Shown in pieces: positions 25,361 to 33,037 of a DNA stretch of 41,294 nt. The translations under genes were made by a program, and so were the position numbers. The stretch spans positions 1 to 41,294 of IMG/VR virus record IMGVR_UViG_3300037119_002665; one strand, 5' to 3'. The notes under the pieces were generated by a model. That model had not been told where the DNA came from and made no database searches. It saw nothing but the letters and a program-made list of their open reading frames with translations. Positions within the stretch are counted from its first letter, which is position 1. Each line of letters begins with the position of its first letter. Source of the stretch: a virus.

Positions 25361-27691
25361 CTAAGGATGCACTTGCCAAGCGGGAACACAAATTGTAGCA
25401 GGACGACAAGCAATAAGATCTAAGGCTCGAATATGTGGAGCAATAGACCTAATAAACACTTCAACATGGTAATCGGCTGAAGAATTATTAACAGCTCCCG
25501 GAGCTGTAGTAAACTGACCTGGGTGTTGATAGATTACTCTAGTAGTCTGACGAAAATTTTCTGCTAAGGCAGAAGCAACTACATTACCATTAGAAGCAGG
25601 TCGATTAGCTCCATTAGGGTCTGCAATATAACTAGAACCCCACTCTGTTCGAGTCTTTTCAGCCATAACACTACCACCCTTTAAACCTAGTACTGTTAAG
25701 GCTCTAGCTTCACCATCATCCATGTAAGCATTTCTACCGCTAACACCTTGTAAGATTGAGTTTACAGCCACAGCCTCAATAGTCCTATTGCCTACCCTAA
25801 TAATTCTCTTTTCTCCACCCCTCTTAAACCAAGTAGCTGCAACCATACTATCCCGATCCTGGTCTGCTGTACCATACCCGGGCCAGAGAGTTCCGGCTGA
25901 ATATCCCCACGGAGCACTCATAGAAATACGGAAAGTAACTTTACCATACCCTGATGTCTGCTGCCCATTCAACCCATAATCTAGTGCCCAGATTATGGAA
26001 TCAATGGGACAACTAGCAGCAGCTGAATAGAATAGAGTCCACAAAGGATTAGACGTAGTAGGCCTAGCTCTCCAGTTTACTGGGAGGAACTGATTAGCAG
26101 GGCTAGCTAAGTAGGGTGGAATAAGAGATTCGGGAGATTCAGCTTTCCGTAATGAATCGGAATAAGCTAATCGCTGGACAATCCCATACCTACCACCAGC
26201 CCCAAAGTTTGGAGACCCGGGTTGACCATTGGAAGTAGGATCATAACGAGAAGCAAACCTATGCCCCATGATCTCAATATTCTGAGCTCCCTGAGTAAGC
26301 TGATATCCATTGCCAGGATTGTACCCCCCAAAACCGCCAATTAAGTTTGAAGAAATATTACTTTGAGTAGAGTCATGAGAATGGTGTGCCCAAGTAAGCT
26401 TCTTCAAATAACTATGAGGGGGCCCAGTCCACTGGGGTTCATAATCAGGAGTACGCCCATCTAGGTATGCAGCAGCGTTTCTAGGGTTAATATTATTAGT
26501 AGGAACAATGCCATATGCTTTCAAAGCAACTAAAGATGACTCAGCTGCACTATTCCTCCAACGAGGGTAGACAGGCGAGTTGTTAATATCAGTAACATCA
26601 TCCCAATCGTAAGCCCACTTGATAGGATCAACAGTAGTGAACTTACACATTAGAGCCCAGATCAGGTGAGTAAGCTCATCCCCAGGATTAACATTATCAA
26701 CTACCTTGACAAAGTAAGCCCACTGAGGAGAAGTACCTCCACCTCCCACTCCGCGCCCGGGACTAGCTAAGGAATTAATCCAAGTAGTCACACTCTGCCC
26801 TGAGTACTGAGTGTAATGAACTTTCCAGATAGGGCTTAACAATTCACCAGGCCCAGCAACAGAGTCTCCCTTAGTAGCCGCTAAAGCTCTAGCAAAACTA
26901 CCAGGAGTCCAGTCAGCCCCATAAGATGTGTTCCAAGAACCAGGAGGACGGTAAGTAGTTGAGTCAACATTACCTACAAAGAAAGAAGTTCCTGAAGTTG
27001 TAATAGGCCTAAGCAACCTTACAACTTGATCGACTCCAGTAGGAAGAACCCCAATCCTCTGACCAGAAGTTCCCCTCTTACACCAGAGAGTATCTTGGTC
27101 ATCAAGGCTAACAAGTCCTGCACCTGATGTAGAAGAAACAAAAATATTACCATAACGACAAGAATCTACAAGCCCTCGTTCATTAGTACAAGGAGGACCT
27201 GAAGTACATTGCCAAGTTTGCCCAGAGCCCATCTCTGCTCCACCAATAACAATTAACTGGCCATTAGTAGAGTCAGCACAGAAGTAACGAGTCATTGCAG
27301 TAGTTACTGTTGTAGGATAAAGAACTAATACTGCAGCATACTGGCTACCAATATCGGTCCACATCTCACGATGATCAAAGTCTGTTTCAAAGAAAGTGCT
27401 CTTGTACCAATGAATCTCTCCGCCCTGAGCTCTGAAAGCATCAATGGCAGGAACAACATTTCTAATAACCGAAAGCTTAATGTTATTACTCTGCACATCC
27501 CAACGTTGAAGCTGAATAACCGCAATCCTCTTATCTCGAGAAACTGAAGAAGCTTGATAGGGTAAACATCCCACTGGAGTCAGACCAGCGGGGCTTGACC
27601 CACAGAAAGGAGGATTAGTAGCTGCCAATGCAACCGGACTCTGCATGGCTACAATCAAGAAAATAGAAATAACTTTACGAAAAAGGTTCAT
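25361..27691 (-). CDS. Secreted 776-aa protein with polysaccharide-deacetylase-like motifs
   Basis: A Sec signal peptide (VISIFLIVAMQSPVALA, cleavage about residue 24) starts the protein, unusual for a virion gene. The body is Gly, Ser, Thr and Trp-rich with several cysteines. YDWDDVTDIN and LTWAHHSHDS resemble the metal-binding Asp and His-x-x-x-His pieces of NodB-like polysaccharide deacetylases, but the order and spacing cannot be verified by eye. An N-terminal segment (VLVLYPTTVTT, IVIGGAEMG) looks like a glutamine-amidotransferase-like flavodoxin fold. It sits upstream of terS with a TAATG overlap to a second signal-peptide protein. Confidence 0.6.
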   Translation of the reverse strand: MNLFRKVISIFLIVAMQSPVALAATNPPFCGSSPAGLTPVGCLPYQASSVSRDKRIAVIQLQRWDVQSNNIKLSVIRNVVPAIDAFRAQGGEIHWYKSTFFETDFDHREMWTDIGSQYAAVLVLYPTTVTTAMTRYFCADSTNGQLIVIGGAEMGSGQTWQCTSGPPCTNERGLVDSCRYGNIFVSSTSGAGLVSLDDQDTLWCKRGTSGQRIGVLPTGVDQVVRLLRPITTSGTSFFVGNVDSTTYRPPGSWNTSYGADWTPGSFARALAATKGDSVAGPGELLSPIWKVHYTQYSGQSVTTWINSLASPGRGVGGGGTSPQWAYFVKVVDNVNPGDELTHLIWALMCKFTTVDPIKWAYDWDDVTDINNSPVYPRWRNSAAESSLVALKAYGIVPTNNINPRNAAAYLDGRTPDYEPQWTGPPHSYLKKLTWAHHSHDSTQSNISSNLIGGFGGYNPGNGYQLTQGAQNIEIMGHRFASRYDPTSNGQPGSPNFGAGGRYGIVQRLAYSDSLRKAESPESLIPPYLASPANQFLPVNWRARPTTSNPLWTLFYSAAASCPIDSIIWALDYGLNGQQTSGYGKVTFRISMSAPWGYSAGTLWPGYGTADQDRDSMVAATWFKRGGEKRIIRVGNRTIEAVAVNSILQGVSGRNAYMDDGEARALTVLGLKGGSVMAEKTRTEWGSSYIADPNGANRPASNGNVVASALAENFRQTTRVIYQHPGQFTTAPGAVNNSSADYHVEVFIRSIAPHIRALDLIACRPATICVPAWQVHP

Positions 27692-28398
27692 TAGTTAACT
27701 CCCGGCCAGTAATCAATCTGGAATCCGGTTAAATTCTTTCTGGGATGAAGGTTCGCAGCAGTGATTTCCAGATAAGAACCTGGAGTAAAAGCTCCTGTGA
27801 TATCAGATAAAGGAATAGATATACCCGTAGAACTAGCCCCTAGCCTATAGATCCCTATGGGGAATCGAACGGGGTTAGCTGAATTAGAAGGACCTGTGAT
27901 AGCTAAGAAATTCAGATTATTCCTAGTGATATAATAAGTGGGTATAGGCCTCATTACTTGTTCACCAACAGTATAGTAAGCCCAAGTTGAATCAGATTTA
28001 CTTCCTGCTACTGGAGTATAAGCAGCATTATATCGAATACCGCTAGCAGCTGAAGTTTTCTTCGAAACAAAGATCGCAATATTTACTGAATCAGAATCGG
28101 CTGCTGCAGCAAAAGCCCAAGTAACTAAAAGTTCCCCCTTGTTAAACGCACCAAGAGGGATAGGATCAAGGCTATTAGAAACTGCATTACCTGCATTTAA
28201 GTTTACTGAAGAAAGTAATGTAGTCGGTGTATTGACAGGAACTAAAGGACGGAAACCAATAGTCCCATCATCAAACATGTAAACATACTGCCAGATTCCT
28301 GGATTTGACTTAAGCCTACTACCCATTGTTGTGTTCTGTTGAGCAAAGGCATTGAAGCCAAAGCACAACAGGATAAGTGTTAGAAGGAGTCTTTTCAT
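27691..28398 (-). CDS. Secreted protein with Sec signal peptide, 235 aa
   Basis: The N-terminus (KRLLLTLILLCFGFNAFA then QQ) is a textbook Sec signal peptide with cleavage before the double Gln, of a type frequent in Bacteroidota but not confined to them. The mature part is beta-rich and Ser/Asn-rich (FAAAADSDSVNIAIFVSK), with no cysteine and no catalytic motif seen. GGGGAGG precedes the ATG. The 3' end overlaps the 776-aa secreted gene, so the two are probably made together and exported. Confidence 0.7.
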   Translation of the reverse strand: MKRLLLTLILLCFGFNAFAQQNTTMGSRLKSNPGIWQYVYMFDDGTIGFRPLVPVNTPTTLLSSVNLNAGNAVSNSLDPIPLGAFNKGELLVTWAFAAAADSDSVNIAIFVSKKTSAASGIRYNAAYTPVAGSKSDSTWAYYTVGEQVMRPIPTYYITRNNLNFLAITGPSNSANPVRFPIGIYRLGASSTGISIPLSDITGAFTPGSYLEITAANLHPRKNLTGFQIDYWPGVN

Positions 28399-28407
28399 TG
28401 CCTCCCC

Positions 28408-28656
28408 TTACCGACCCTTGCTGCGGCCGTTAGCATAGCTGGTAGGTAAGAAAGGAGTAATGGGAGTGCCAGGACCAGAGCTTACCTTTGAAGTCGAAGC
28501 CCCCGTCCCCTTCGATCCAGGGTAACTCGCCGGAAGGAAAGACATACCCTGACCACCCTTCGAAGACATCCCACCCCTGACAGGGCCTGTAGTGCCAATC
28601 TTGCCCGAGGCACCAGCCCCAGTACTCTTACCACCCGAACCGCCGACCTTGCCCAC
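28408..28656 (-). CDS. Gly/Ser-rich low-complexity protein, 82 aa
   Basis: The start is taken as GTG at 28656 because GGAGG lies 5 bases upstream. An open frame runs further to 28872 but that part is Tyr/Ile-rich, covers the promoter region and looks noncoding. The product is almost all Gly, Ser, Lys, Thr and Pro, with two similar segments (SFLPASYPGSKG and PFLPTSYANGRSKG). It is the first gene of the minus-strand operon. A flexible structural or regulatory role is possible; unknown. Confidence 0.55.
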   Translation of the reverse strand: MGKVGGSGGKSTGAGASGKIGTTGPVRGGMSSKGGQGMSFLPASYPGSKGTGASTSKVSSGPGTPITPFLPTSYANGRSKGR

Positions 28657-29403
28657 TTGAACCTCCTCTGCGCAGAGAACAGTAGGGAATGTGTTCCCCC
28701 ACCTGTAACCAAGTATATAACCCGCGGTTGCTCTCTGGAAAACATTTTTTTCAAGGACTTGTAACCCGAAGAGTATCAGAGACTTAACGCTTCCCACAAA
28801 CTTTTCTGATATAACACTATAGTATATATACAATCTAGTGCTATAGATAATAGATAATAGATATGGATACAAAATTACTAGAAAATAGAAATATGACTTT
28901 ATAACTAATACTAGTAACTAGATCTTGGGTTATTAACTAATAATTGATAAGGTGATCTACTTCAGTACTTACTATTAATAACTAATACTTATATATAAGA
29001 TAGCCCGTCTGCGGGTTGAGACTGAGAGTGCACCCTCAGCTGGTCTTAGTCATAATCATTTATCAATATCCTATGGCCTCATGTTAATGATAATGGTAAC
29101 TCATTCCTATGTGTTCTCCCATGGATGAATAAGATGGGCCTATGGGGTAACTGAGTATCCTTTATCATTATCATCATTCATTCTTCTTTCAGAGAACCAT
29201 TAAGGTTATATGTTAAGGTTATGTTAACTGCCAAAGAGGAAACACTTAACATTTCCCTATCATTTCCATAACAACTTCCCCTTTCCCGTATGAGATACTT
29301 GTAAATGTCAAATAACTCATTACTCGCTCATTGATAACTGAATACGTGAAGGGGTCAGGGGGATCCTCCAATCCACTCCACACTTTCCTCAACGGAGAAT
29401 CCC
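28657..29403. other. Divergent AT-rich control region
   Basis: No gene is supported here. The stretch separates the leftward structural operon from the rightward early operon. It is AT-rich, with tandem ATAATAG near 28850-28863, a double TTAAGGTTAT near 29202-29224, and imperfect inverted ATAATGATAA/TTATCATTAT runs near 29087-29178. A small stem-loop with CCCG/CGGG arms lies at 29004-29015, followed by a larger one with AGACTGAG and CTCA..GTCT arms. These are features of early promoters and possibly of a replication origin. Confidence 0.6.
28969..28997 (+). promoter_or_regulatory. Candidate early promoter
   Basis: TTACTA at 28969-28974 and TATATA at 28992-28997 are separated by 17 bases, a sigma70-like arrangement. 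The predicted RNA start is near 29004, at the stem-loop with CCCG/CGGG arms. It points toward the first early gene 400 bases downstream. AT-rich background makes chance matches likely. Confidence 0.45.
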
Positions 29404-29550
29404 ATGGAAACCACGATCCAGAACACCCCGATCGAGAACCTCCTCAACAACCTGACCGAAGCGAAGAAGGTGAAGGATCTGAAGGCCGCCAAGAAAGCCC
29501 GGAGGCTCCTCAGGAAGAACGGGTACTACATCAGCAAGCAGGCCAAGTAA
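29404..29550 (+). CDS. Small basic protein, 48 aa, GYYIS-module family (copy 1)
   Basis: The ATG at 29404 follows GGAGA by 5 bases. The product is 48 aa: a short polar N-terminus, then a Lys/Arg-rich helix and the ending LLRKNGYYISKQAK. The last 30 residues match the C-termini of the genes at 29780 and 33926 (motif K.AKK.R..LRK.GYYIS). GC is about 60%, far above the genome average. It has no acidic extension, so it is the minimal form of the family. It may bind nucleic acid or a host protein; function unknown. Confidence 0.75.
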   Translation: METTIQNTPIENLLNNLTEAKKVKDLKAAKKARRLLRKNGYYISKQAK

Positions 29551-29631
29551 CCCCTCCTCCTCGATCCCTTCCCGATTCAGCTCACCCCATCTAATGAGGA
29601 AAAGAGTTAACAATCCCATAACACTCCCATA

Positions 29632-29660
29632 ACAACTCCGATTATAACCTCATTTATAAT
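29632..29660 (+). promoter_or_regulatory. Early promoter P1 (spacer-motif family)
   Basis: ACAACT (29632-29637), 17 bases, TATAAT (29655-29660). The spacer contains ATTATAACCTC, aligned with P2 at 30750-30778 (GAGTATAACCTC) and partly P3 at 33038-33066. The -10 is perfect and the -35 is poor, which suggests that the shared spacer sequence is read by a regulator. Next gene starts at 29780. Confidence 0.6.
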
Positions 29661-29779
29661 GTTATTAATGGAGCTGGGAGCAACACACCAACACTCCATT
29701 TGCTCTTTCACAACTTAATAGGGAGCGCAGCACGGGGGGCGTAACTCCACTCCAGCAGTACACACTCAAGGAGAACGCC

Positions 29780-30064
29780 ATGTTCAACCCCAAGCACAGC
29801 GCCACTGAGATCAACGTCCTCGACGAGAATCTCGATCTCATCCCTGGTCAGCCGGAGACGGCGATCAACCAGGCTGCTTCTGAAGTCGACGCCGAAACCG
29901 AGGCGAAGCAGGAGCGGGGCGAAGCTAGGGAGGAGAGGGTGCACGAGCTCCTCCTCAAGCTCAAGCAGGCCAAGGCGGAGAAGGACGACAAAGCCGGTAA
30001 GAAGATCCGGCGTCAGCTCCGCAAGCTGGGTTACTACATCAGCAAGCAGACCAAGGCTGAGTAA
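29780..30064 (+). CDS. Acidic/basic protein, 94 aa, GYYIS-module family (copy 2)
   Basis: The N-terminal 55 residues are acidic (rich in Glu, Asp, Ala), and the last 35 are the basic module (AGKKIRRQLRKLGYYISKQ), matching copy 1 at 29404 and copy 3 at 33926. AAGGAGAA precedes the ATG. GC is about 58%. It is a two-part protein: an acidic, possibly DNA-mimic-like or solubilising half, plus a basic helical half. Unknown function. Its place right after promoter P1 suggests early action against or in the host. Confidence 0.8.
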   Translation: MFNPKHSATEINVLDENLDLIPGQPETAINQAASEVDAETEAKQERGEAREERVHELLLKLKQAKAEKDDKAGKKIRRQLRKLGYYISKQTKAE

Positions 30065-30151
30065 CATCAACTAACCTGCCCTTCGTGCTGTGCCTCCCGT
30101 TAAGTGTGACACTCTAACTATACCGAATAGGGCGAAAGGAGGTGATGCCAA

Positions 30152-30439
30152 CTGGCTAACACAGATCATGGTATTGGACGCTACACGCTTGGAGACTTCA
30201 TAGCCGATAACTTTGAAGATCTCCAGCCAATGTCAGCGAACATCTTGGGAGACGATGAACACACGTGCCTCAACTACCTCATGGACACATACATCTCTCA
30301 GGAAGCTAAGCGATTGATGTATCAGACCGAAGCTCTCTTCCTCAGTCTCAACGAAATCCCAGAACTGGAACGGAATGCAAAGTTCGAAGCTATCTGGGAC
30401 TTCACCTTCAGACAAATCCGGGTAATCGCATACGGATAG
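30152..30439 (+). CDS. Hypothetical early protein, 95 aa, likely CTG start
   Basis: The frame is open upstream of an internal ATG at 30230. A near-perfect anti-16S complement (AAAGGAGGTGAT, 30135-30146) lies 9 bases before CTG at 30152, in frame, which adds 26 plausible residues (ANTDHGIGRYTLGDFIADN and on). No ATG, GTG or TTG is better placed. The protein is acidic with a helical C-terminal half (KFEAIWDFTFRQIRV). Function unknown. The alternative is an ATG start at 30230, which has weaker context. Confidence 0.65.
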   Translation: MANTDHGIGRYTLGDFIADNFEDLQPMSANILGDDEHTCLNYLMDTYISQEAKRLMYQTEALFLSLNEIPELERNAKFEAIWDFTFRQIRVIAYG

Positions 30440-30447
30440 GGGGATAG

Positions 30448-30549
30448 GTGATCAAGAATCTACTGCAGGCCGTCATCTATGGGATCCTGGGCTGGTACAC
30501 GGGGCTAGCCATCATGGGAATCTTAGCCTTCCTCATACCTACGAGGTAA
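30448..30549 (+). CDS. Small single-pass membrane peptide, 33 aa
   Basis: GTG at 30448 follows AGGGGGAT. The peptide is nearly all one hydrophobic helix (AVIYGILGWYTGLAIMGILA). It sits 8 bases after the preceding stop and 2 bases before the next ATG, so it belongs to the same operon. Possible roles are membrane targeting or superinfection exclusion; unsupported beyond the helix. Confidence 0.55.
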   Translation: MIKNLLQAVIYGILGWYTGLAIMGILAFLIPTR

Positions 30550-30551
30550 TC

Positions 30552-30710
30552 ATGGTCGTCGTCACCTTCAAAGGGATGCTTACTACCACTCCCTTCGCCA
30601 TCGATGATCTCATTATCAGGTTACAAGAGGTCATACAAGTACATGCCATCCCTGGCACTAATCCAGCTCTCGCTATCGACTTGACAGTGGAGGTAACTCC
30701 CCGCAACTAA
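30552..30710 (+). CDS. Hypothetical small protein, 52 aa
   Basis: ATG at 30552 with GAGGT upstream, 2 bases after the previous stop. The product alternates beta and helix (VVVTFKGMLTTTPFAIDDLI, LALAIDLTVEV-like end) with no cysteines. It ends just before the inverted repeat that carries promoter P2. Tight operon packing supports it as real. Function unknown. Confidence 0.6.
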   Translation: MVVVTFKGMLTTTPFAIDDLIIRLQEVIQVHAIPGTNPALAIDLTVEVTPRN

Positions 30711-30712
30711 TG

Positions 30713-30771
30713 CAGAGGTTATACTCAAAACAGTCAGGTAAAAATCTGGTTTACTTTGAGTATAACCTCTG
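30713..30771. repeat. Perfect 17-bp inverted repeat overlapping promoter P2
   Basis: CAGAGGTTATACTCAAA (30713-30729) is repeated inverted as TTTGAGTATAACCTCTG (30755-30771), with a 25-base loop. The right arm is the spacer and part of the -35/-10 of promoter P2, so the repeat is either an operator with two half-sites, a hairpin ending the upstream transcript, or both. Confidence 0.9.
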
Positions 30772-30778
30772 ATAATAT
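30750..30778 (+). promoter_or_regulatory. Early promoter P2 (spacer-motif family)
   Basis: TTTACT (30750-30755), 17 bases, TAATAT (30773-30778). The preceding CTGG plus the -35 and most of the spacer are repeated at P3 (33034-33066). A palindromic arm covers the spacer, so regulator binding would block or guide RNA polymerase. It precedes the gene at 30851. Confidence 0.7.
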
Positions 30779-30850
30779 TGATATTGTAACACCCCATACA
30801 AATGAGTTATAAAAGAGCCAAATCTCACATAGAGAGGAGGTGATACTCAC

Positions 30851-31123
30851 ATGGGAAACCCTGAACAGACTCATGAATGGGCCAAAGGAGCTACGCTCCC
30901 TATCTACGAGAGTAAGAGCGCTAAGGAGATCATCGAAGCGGGCCCTGAGCACTACGTGGTGCTTGCCGACGGAGAAACTTACACACTTCTTAAGGGTGCC
31001 GTGATCATTGACCACTTCGGGACTGTATACGATGCGATGGAGCTGGTCGATGCCGTATTCGCCCCTAACGCTAGGGAGCGAGACAAAGGGGTTGAGAAAG
31101 CTATGATCGCACGTCTCACCTAA
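30851..31123 (+). CDS. Hypothetical early protein, 90 aa
   Basis: The ATG at 30851 follows GAGGAGGTGAT, a near-perfect 16S complement 6-7 bases upstream. The protein is soluble, mixed alpha/beta, with the segments ADGETYTLLKGAVIIDHFG and YDAMELVDAVFAP, and no cysteine or membrane motif. It is the first gene after promoter P2 and is followed by a structured noncoding stretch. Strong expression is expected. Function unknown. Confidence 0.8.
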   Translation: MGNPEQTHEWAKGATLPIYESKSAKEIIEAGPEHYVVLADGETYTLLKGAVIIDHFGTVYDAMELVDAVFAPNARERDKGVEKAMIARLT

Positions 31124-31131
31124 CAAGATTT

Positions 31132-31260
31132 GGGGAGTCAGCAGTGGCCCGACTGATCGGGCTCGTCAATGGAATCAGCGGACGTTTAAAGAAACGAAAG
31201 TCATATTCCGTGGCTTGGCGTCTTGCCCTCTTGAGAGACTTGAGTTTCAGCTGACTCCCC
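31132..31260 (+). ncRNA. Structured noncoding RNA candidate closed by an 11-bp stem
   Basis: GGGGAGTCAGC (31132-31142) pairs exactly with GCTGACTCCCC (31250-31260). Inside are GCCCGA/TCGGGC with a CTGA loop (31147-31162), GGAAT/ATTCC (31171-31175 with 31205-31209) and CGTTT/AAACG (31183-31187 with 31192-31196). No frame of useful length is open across it. Arms and loops form a branched junction. It does not match a family I recognise. It lies between a protein gene and tRNA-Ile in the early transcript. Confidence 0.7.
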
Positions 31261-31459
31261 ACTAGGTCTACTGAAGTTAGTGGGTAACGGAGCCGAAAAC
31301 ATCCGTGACAACCTCATAGGATACTTGACCTTCGGGAGGTATCTGGAGGGGGGCCTGATCAGCCTTATGGGGGAGAGACCGGAACATTTAGATCATCGGG
31401 ACGGTCTACCTACTACTTCACCGGTACTGAAGAGCCTCACATGGAGAGGCGAAACCTAG
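31261..31459 (+). ncRNA. Further hairpin-rich noncoding stretch before tRNA-Ile
   Basis: No gene is seen. Stems with intact pairing are ACGGA/TCCGT (31287-31291, 31302-31306), GATAC/GTATC (31320-31324, 31339-31343), AGACCG/CGGTCT (31376-31381, 31402-31407) and GCCTC/GAGGC (31434-31438, 31446-31450). CCCACTA (31258-31264) can also pair with TAGTGGG (31278-31284), competing for three bases of the stem upstream. It may be one RNA with the preceding element, about 330 nt in all. Confidence 0.55.
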
Positions 31460-31534
31460 GCTCCTGTAGCTCAATGGTTAGAGCCCATCGCTTATAACGG
31501 TGTGATCTTGGTTCAATTCCAAGCGGGAGTACCA
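31460..31534 (+). tRNA. tRNA-Ile (anticodon TAT)
   Basis: A 75-nt cloverleaf with encoded CCA: acceptor GCTCCTG/CGGGAGT, D stem GCTC/GAGC, anticodon stem CATCG/CGGTG with loop CTTATAA (anticodon TAT), T stem CTTGG/CCAAG with loop TTCAATT. It would read AUA. One G-U in the acceptor and one in the anticodon stem are tolerated. Reading AUA would need a host or phage route to keep U34, since bacterial AUA is usually read by modified CAU. Confidence 0.88.
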
Positions 31535-31547
31535 AGAGGAGGATATA

Positions 31548-31751
31548 ATGGATACTCTGGGTAGACAAAGGGATCGACTCATCCAAAGGATTATTAGCCA
31601 AGAGATTCAAGACTACTTCCAAGGAAAAAGGAGAAAGAGGTCGTGTGCTTGGTGTGGTAAGAAGTTTAAGCCCAAGAATCCGTGGCACTTCTTTCACCAA
31701 TCTGATTGCCGTAAGATGTGGTATCGAGGGCAATTCAGACCGAGGGATTAA
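31548..31751 (+). CDS. Small zinc-finger protein, 67 aa
   Basis: AGAGGAGGATATA precedes the ATG, 13 bases after the tRNA. The protein is basic with CAWCGKKFKP (Cys-x2-Cys) and FHQSDCRKMWY (His...Cys), so one C-C-H-C zinc finger similar to the treble-clef/MYM-like small fingers. The stop overlaps the next ATG (TAATG). Likely nucleic-acid or protein binding; unassigned. Confidence 0.75.
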   Translation: MDTLGRQRDRLIQRIISQEIQDYFQGKRRKRSCAWCGKKFKPKNPWHFFHQSDCRKMWYRGQFRPRD

Positions 31752-32836
31752 TGAACTATCCTCGTATTGCTAGTTATGCAGGACTTCGTTCAAGTGGTGC
31801 TCCATTAGTTAAGCCAGATGGAACCCTAGATCTGGAGCTTTGTAAGAAGCAAGCTCGATTCCCTTTAATGACTCTGGATATTAACACCATCATGCTTCAT
31901 CCAGAGATTGTTTTGAAGATTCGGGAATTTAATCCTACTGTTGAGATTCTAGGTTATCATCTTATGACTCATTGGTGGCTACCTCCAACTTTTGTTCCCC
32001 AGCCTACCGATAAGTCTTTCAATGCTGATTGGCATAAGGCACTCCAAGCTACTAATGGTTTCCTTACTGGAGTACCTGATGGTTACATCGTGGATTGGAA
32101 TAACATGCCTACAGCAGAAGCACTCATCCAACTATTGGAGAAGGCTGCAAGAACTCAACTGTTTGATGGGTTCTTCCTTGACTATTGTTCTCCTACAGTT
32201 TCATGGGTTCCCATTGGTAACAAGTTTACTGATGAAACAAGGCTTAGGCATTTTAGAGAACTTGTTGAACGTATGGATGATATTGATGCAGGTGGTCCCA
32301 TGTTTATCATGTATGGTAATGGGGTTGGAGCTAACCAATGCAATATGCAAGGCACAATGAAGGAGGGATTTCCAGGCAGTCTTACCTCTTTTAGCCAAGC
32401 TCTTCAGCAAACAAATGGAGATTGGTTAAAGACTGAGATTGGGACTCCCTCAAATACTCAACTTGCTAGGTATTGTTTAGGTACAGCTTGTTTGACAGGA
32501 GCATATGGTGCTCCAGCTGCAAACCGTAACAATACTCCTGAACTATTTGATGCTAACTTCTGGTTCCCAGAATATAGTGTGATGCCTGATGGGACTCCTG
32601 ATCCTACTGGATCTCACTTAGGTTGGCTTGGAGAACCTTTAGGCCCTAAGGTTATCATTGATAAAGGTATTCACTTCAGAATGTTTGAGTATGGAGTAGT
32701 AATGGTTAATCCTACTCCCTCCTCAGTAGTCATCGATAGCTTGACTAATCGTTGGAAGAAAGTAGGAGATACAGCAATTGTAAGGCAGTTTATTATCCCT
32801 GCTCAAGATGCTGTGTTTCTTATTGAACCAAGATGA
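31751..32836 (+). CDS. Glycoside-hydrolase-like TIM-barrel protein, 361 aa
   Basis: The start is ATG at 31751, overlapping the upstream stop and preceded by GAGGG; 33 bases upstream there is another in-frame ATG, less likely. The barrel-like order of strand motifs is visible: VEILGYHLMTHWW, GYIVDWNNMPT, FDGFFLDYCSP (a DGFFLDY strand typical of putative glycosidases), PMFIMYGNGVG, and a C-terminal beta domain (GVVMVNPTPSSVVIDSL). No signal peptide. Unusual to find among early genes: it could remodel an intracellular sugar or act on modified nucleotides or be carried in the virion. Function is inferred. Confidence 0.6.
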   Translation: MNYPRIASYAGLRSSGAPLVKPDGTLDLELCKKQARFPLMTLDINTIMLHPEIVLKIREFNPTVEILGYHLMTHWWLPPTFVPQPTDKSFNADWHKALQATNGFLTGVPDGYIVDWNNMPTAEALIQLLEKAARTQLFDGFFLDYCSPTVSWVPIGNKFTDETRLRHFRELVERMDDIDAGGPMFIMYGNGVGANQCNMQGTMKEGFPGSLTSFSQALQQTNGDWLKTEIGTPSNTQLARYCLGTACLTGAYGAPAANRNNTPELFDANFWFPEYSVMPDGTPDPTGSHLGWLGEPLGPKVIIDKGIHFRMFEYGVVMVNPTPSSVVIDSLTNRWKKVGDTAIVRQFIIPAQDAVFLIEPR

Positions 32837-32846
32837 GTACTTCCTA

Positions 32847-33032
32847 ATGAAAGAACAGGAGATAGCTGTAATCAAAGGTTGTGAGCACCCTAATGTATAC
32901 CCATATTCTACTCCGGGGACATTTTGGAAATGCTCAAGTTGTGGAGAAACTTTTTACTTACATCCATGGGATCATAGTAAACATGGTATCTTATGCTCAC
33001 CAGAAACTTGTGGTGGTCCTCCGAAGAAATAA
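32847..33032 (+). CDS. Small zinc-binding protein, 61 aa
   Basis: Cysteines and histidines at CEHP, CSSCGETFYLHP, HSKHGILC and CGGPPKK suggest one zinc site. The ATG at 32847 lies 11 bases after the previous stop and has only a weak ribosome-binding site; a longer frame from 32808 overlaps the preceding gene. Function unknown. Confidence 0.6.
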   Translation: MKEQEIAVIKGCEHPNVYPYSTPGTFWKCSSCGETFYLHPWDHSKHGILCSPETCGGPPKK

Positions 33033-33037
33033 ACTGG

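Noticed and set aside
28657-28872. N-terminal extension of the Gly/Ser-rich protein
   Set aside because: Tyr/Ile-rich translation of an AT-rich promoter region; a GTG at 28656 after GGAGG is a better start.
29331-29594. Open frame of 87 aa over the first GC-rich early gene
   Set aside because: It is a shadow: the frame at 29404 has a ribosome-binding site and matches two paralogues.
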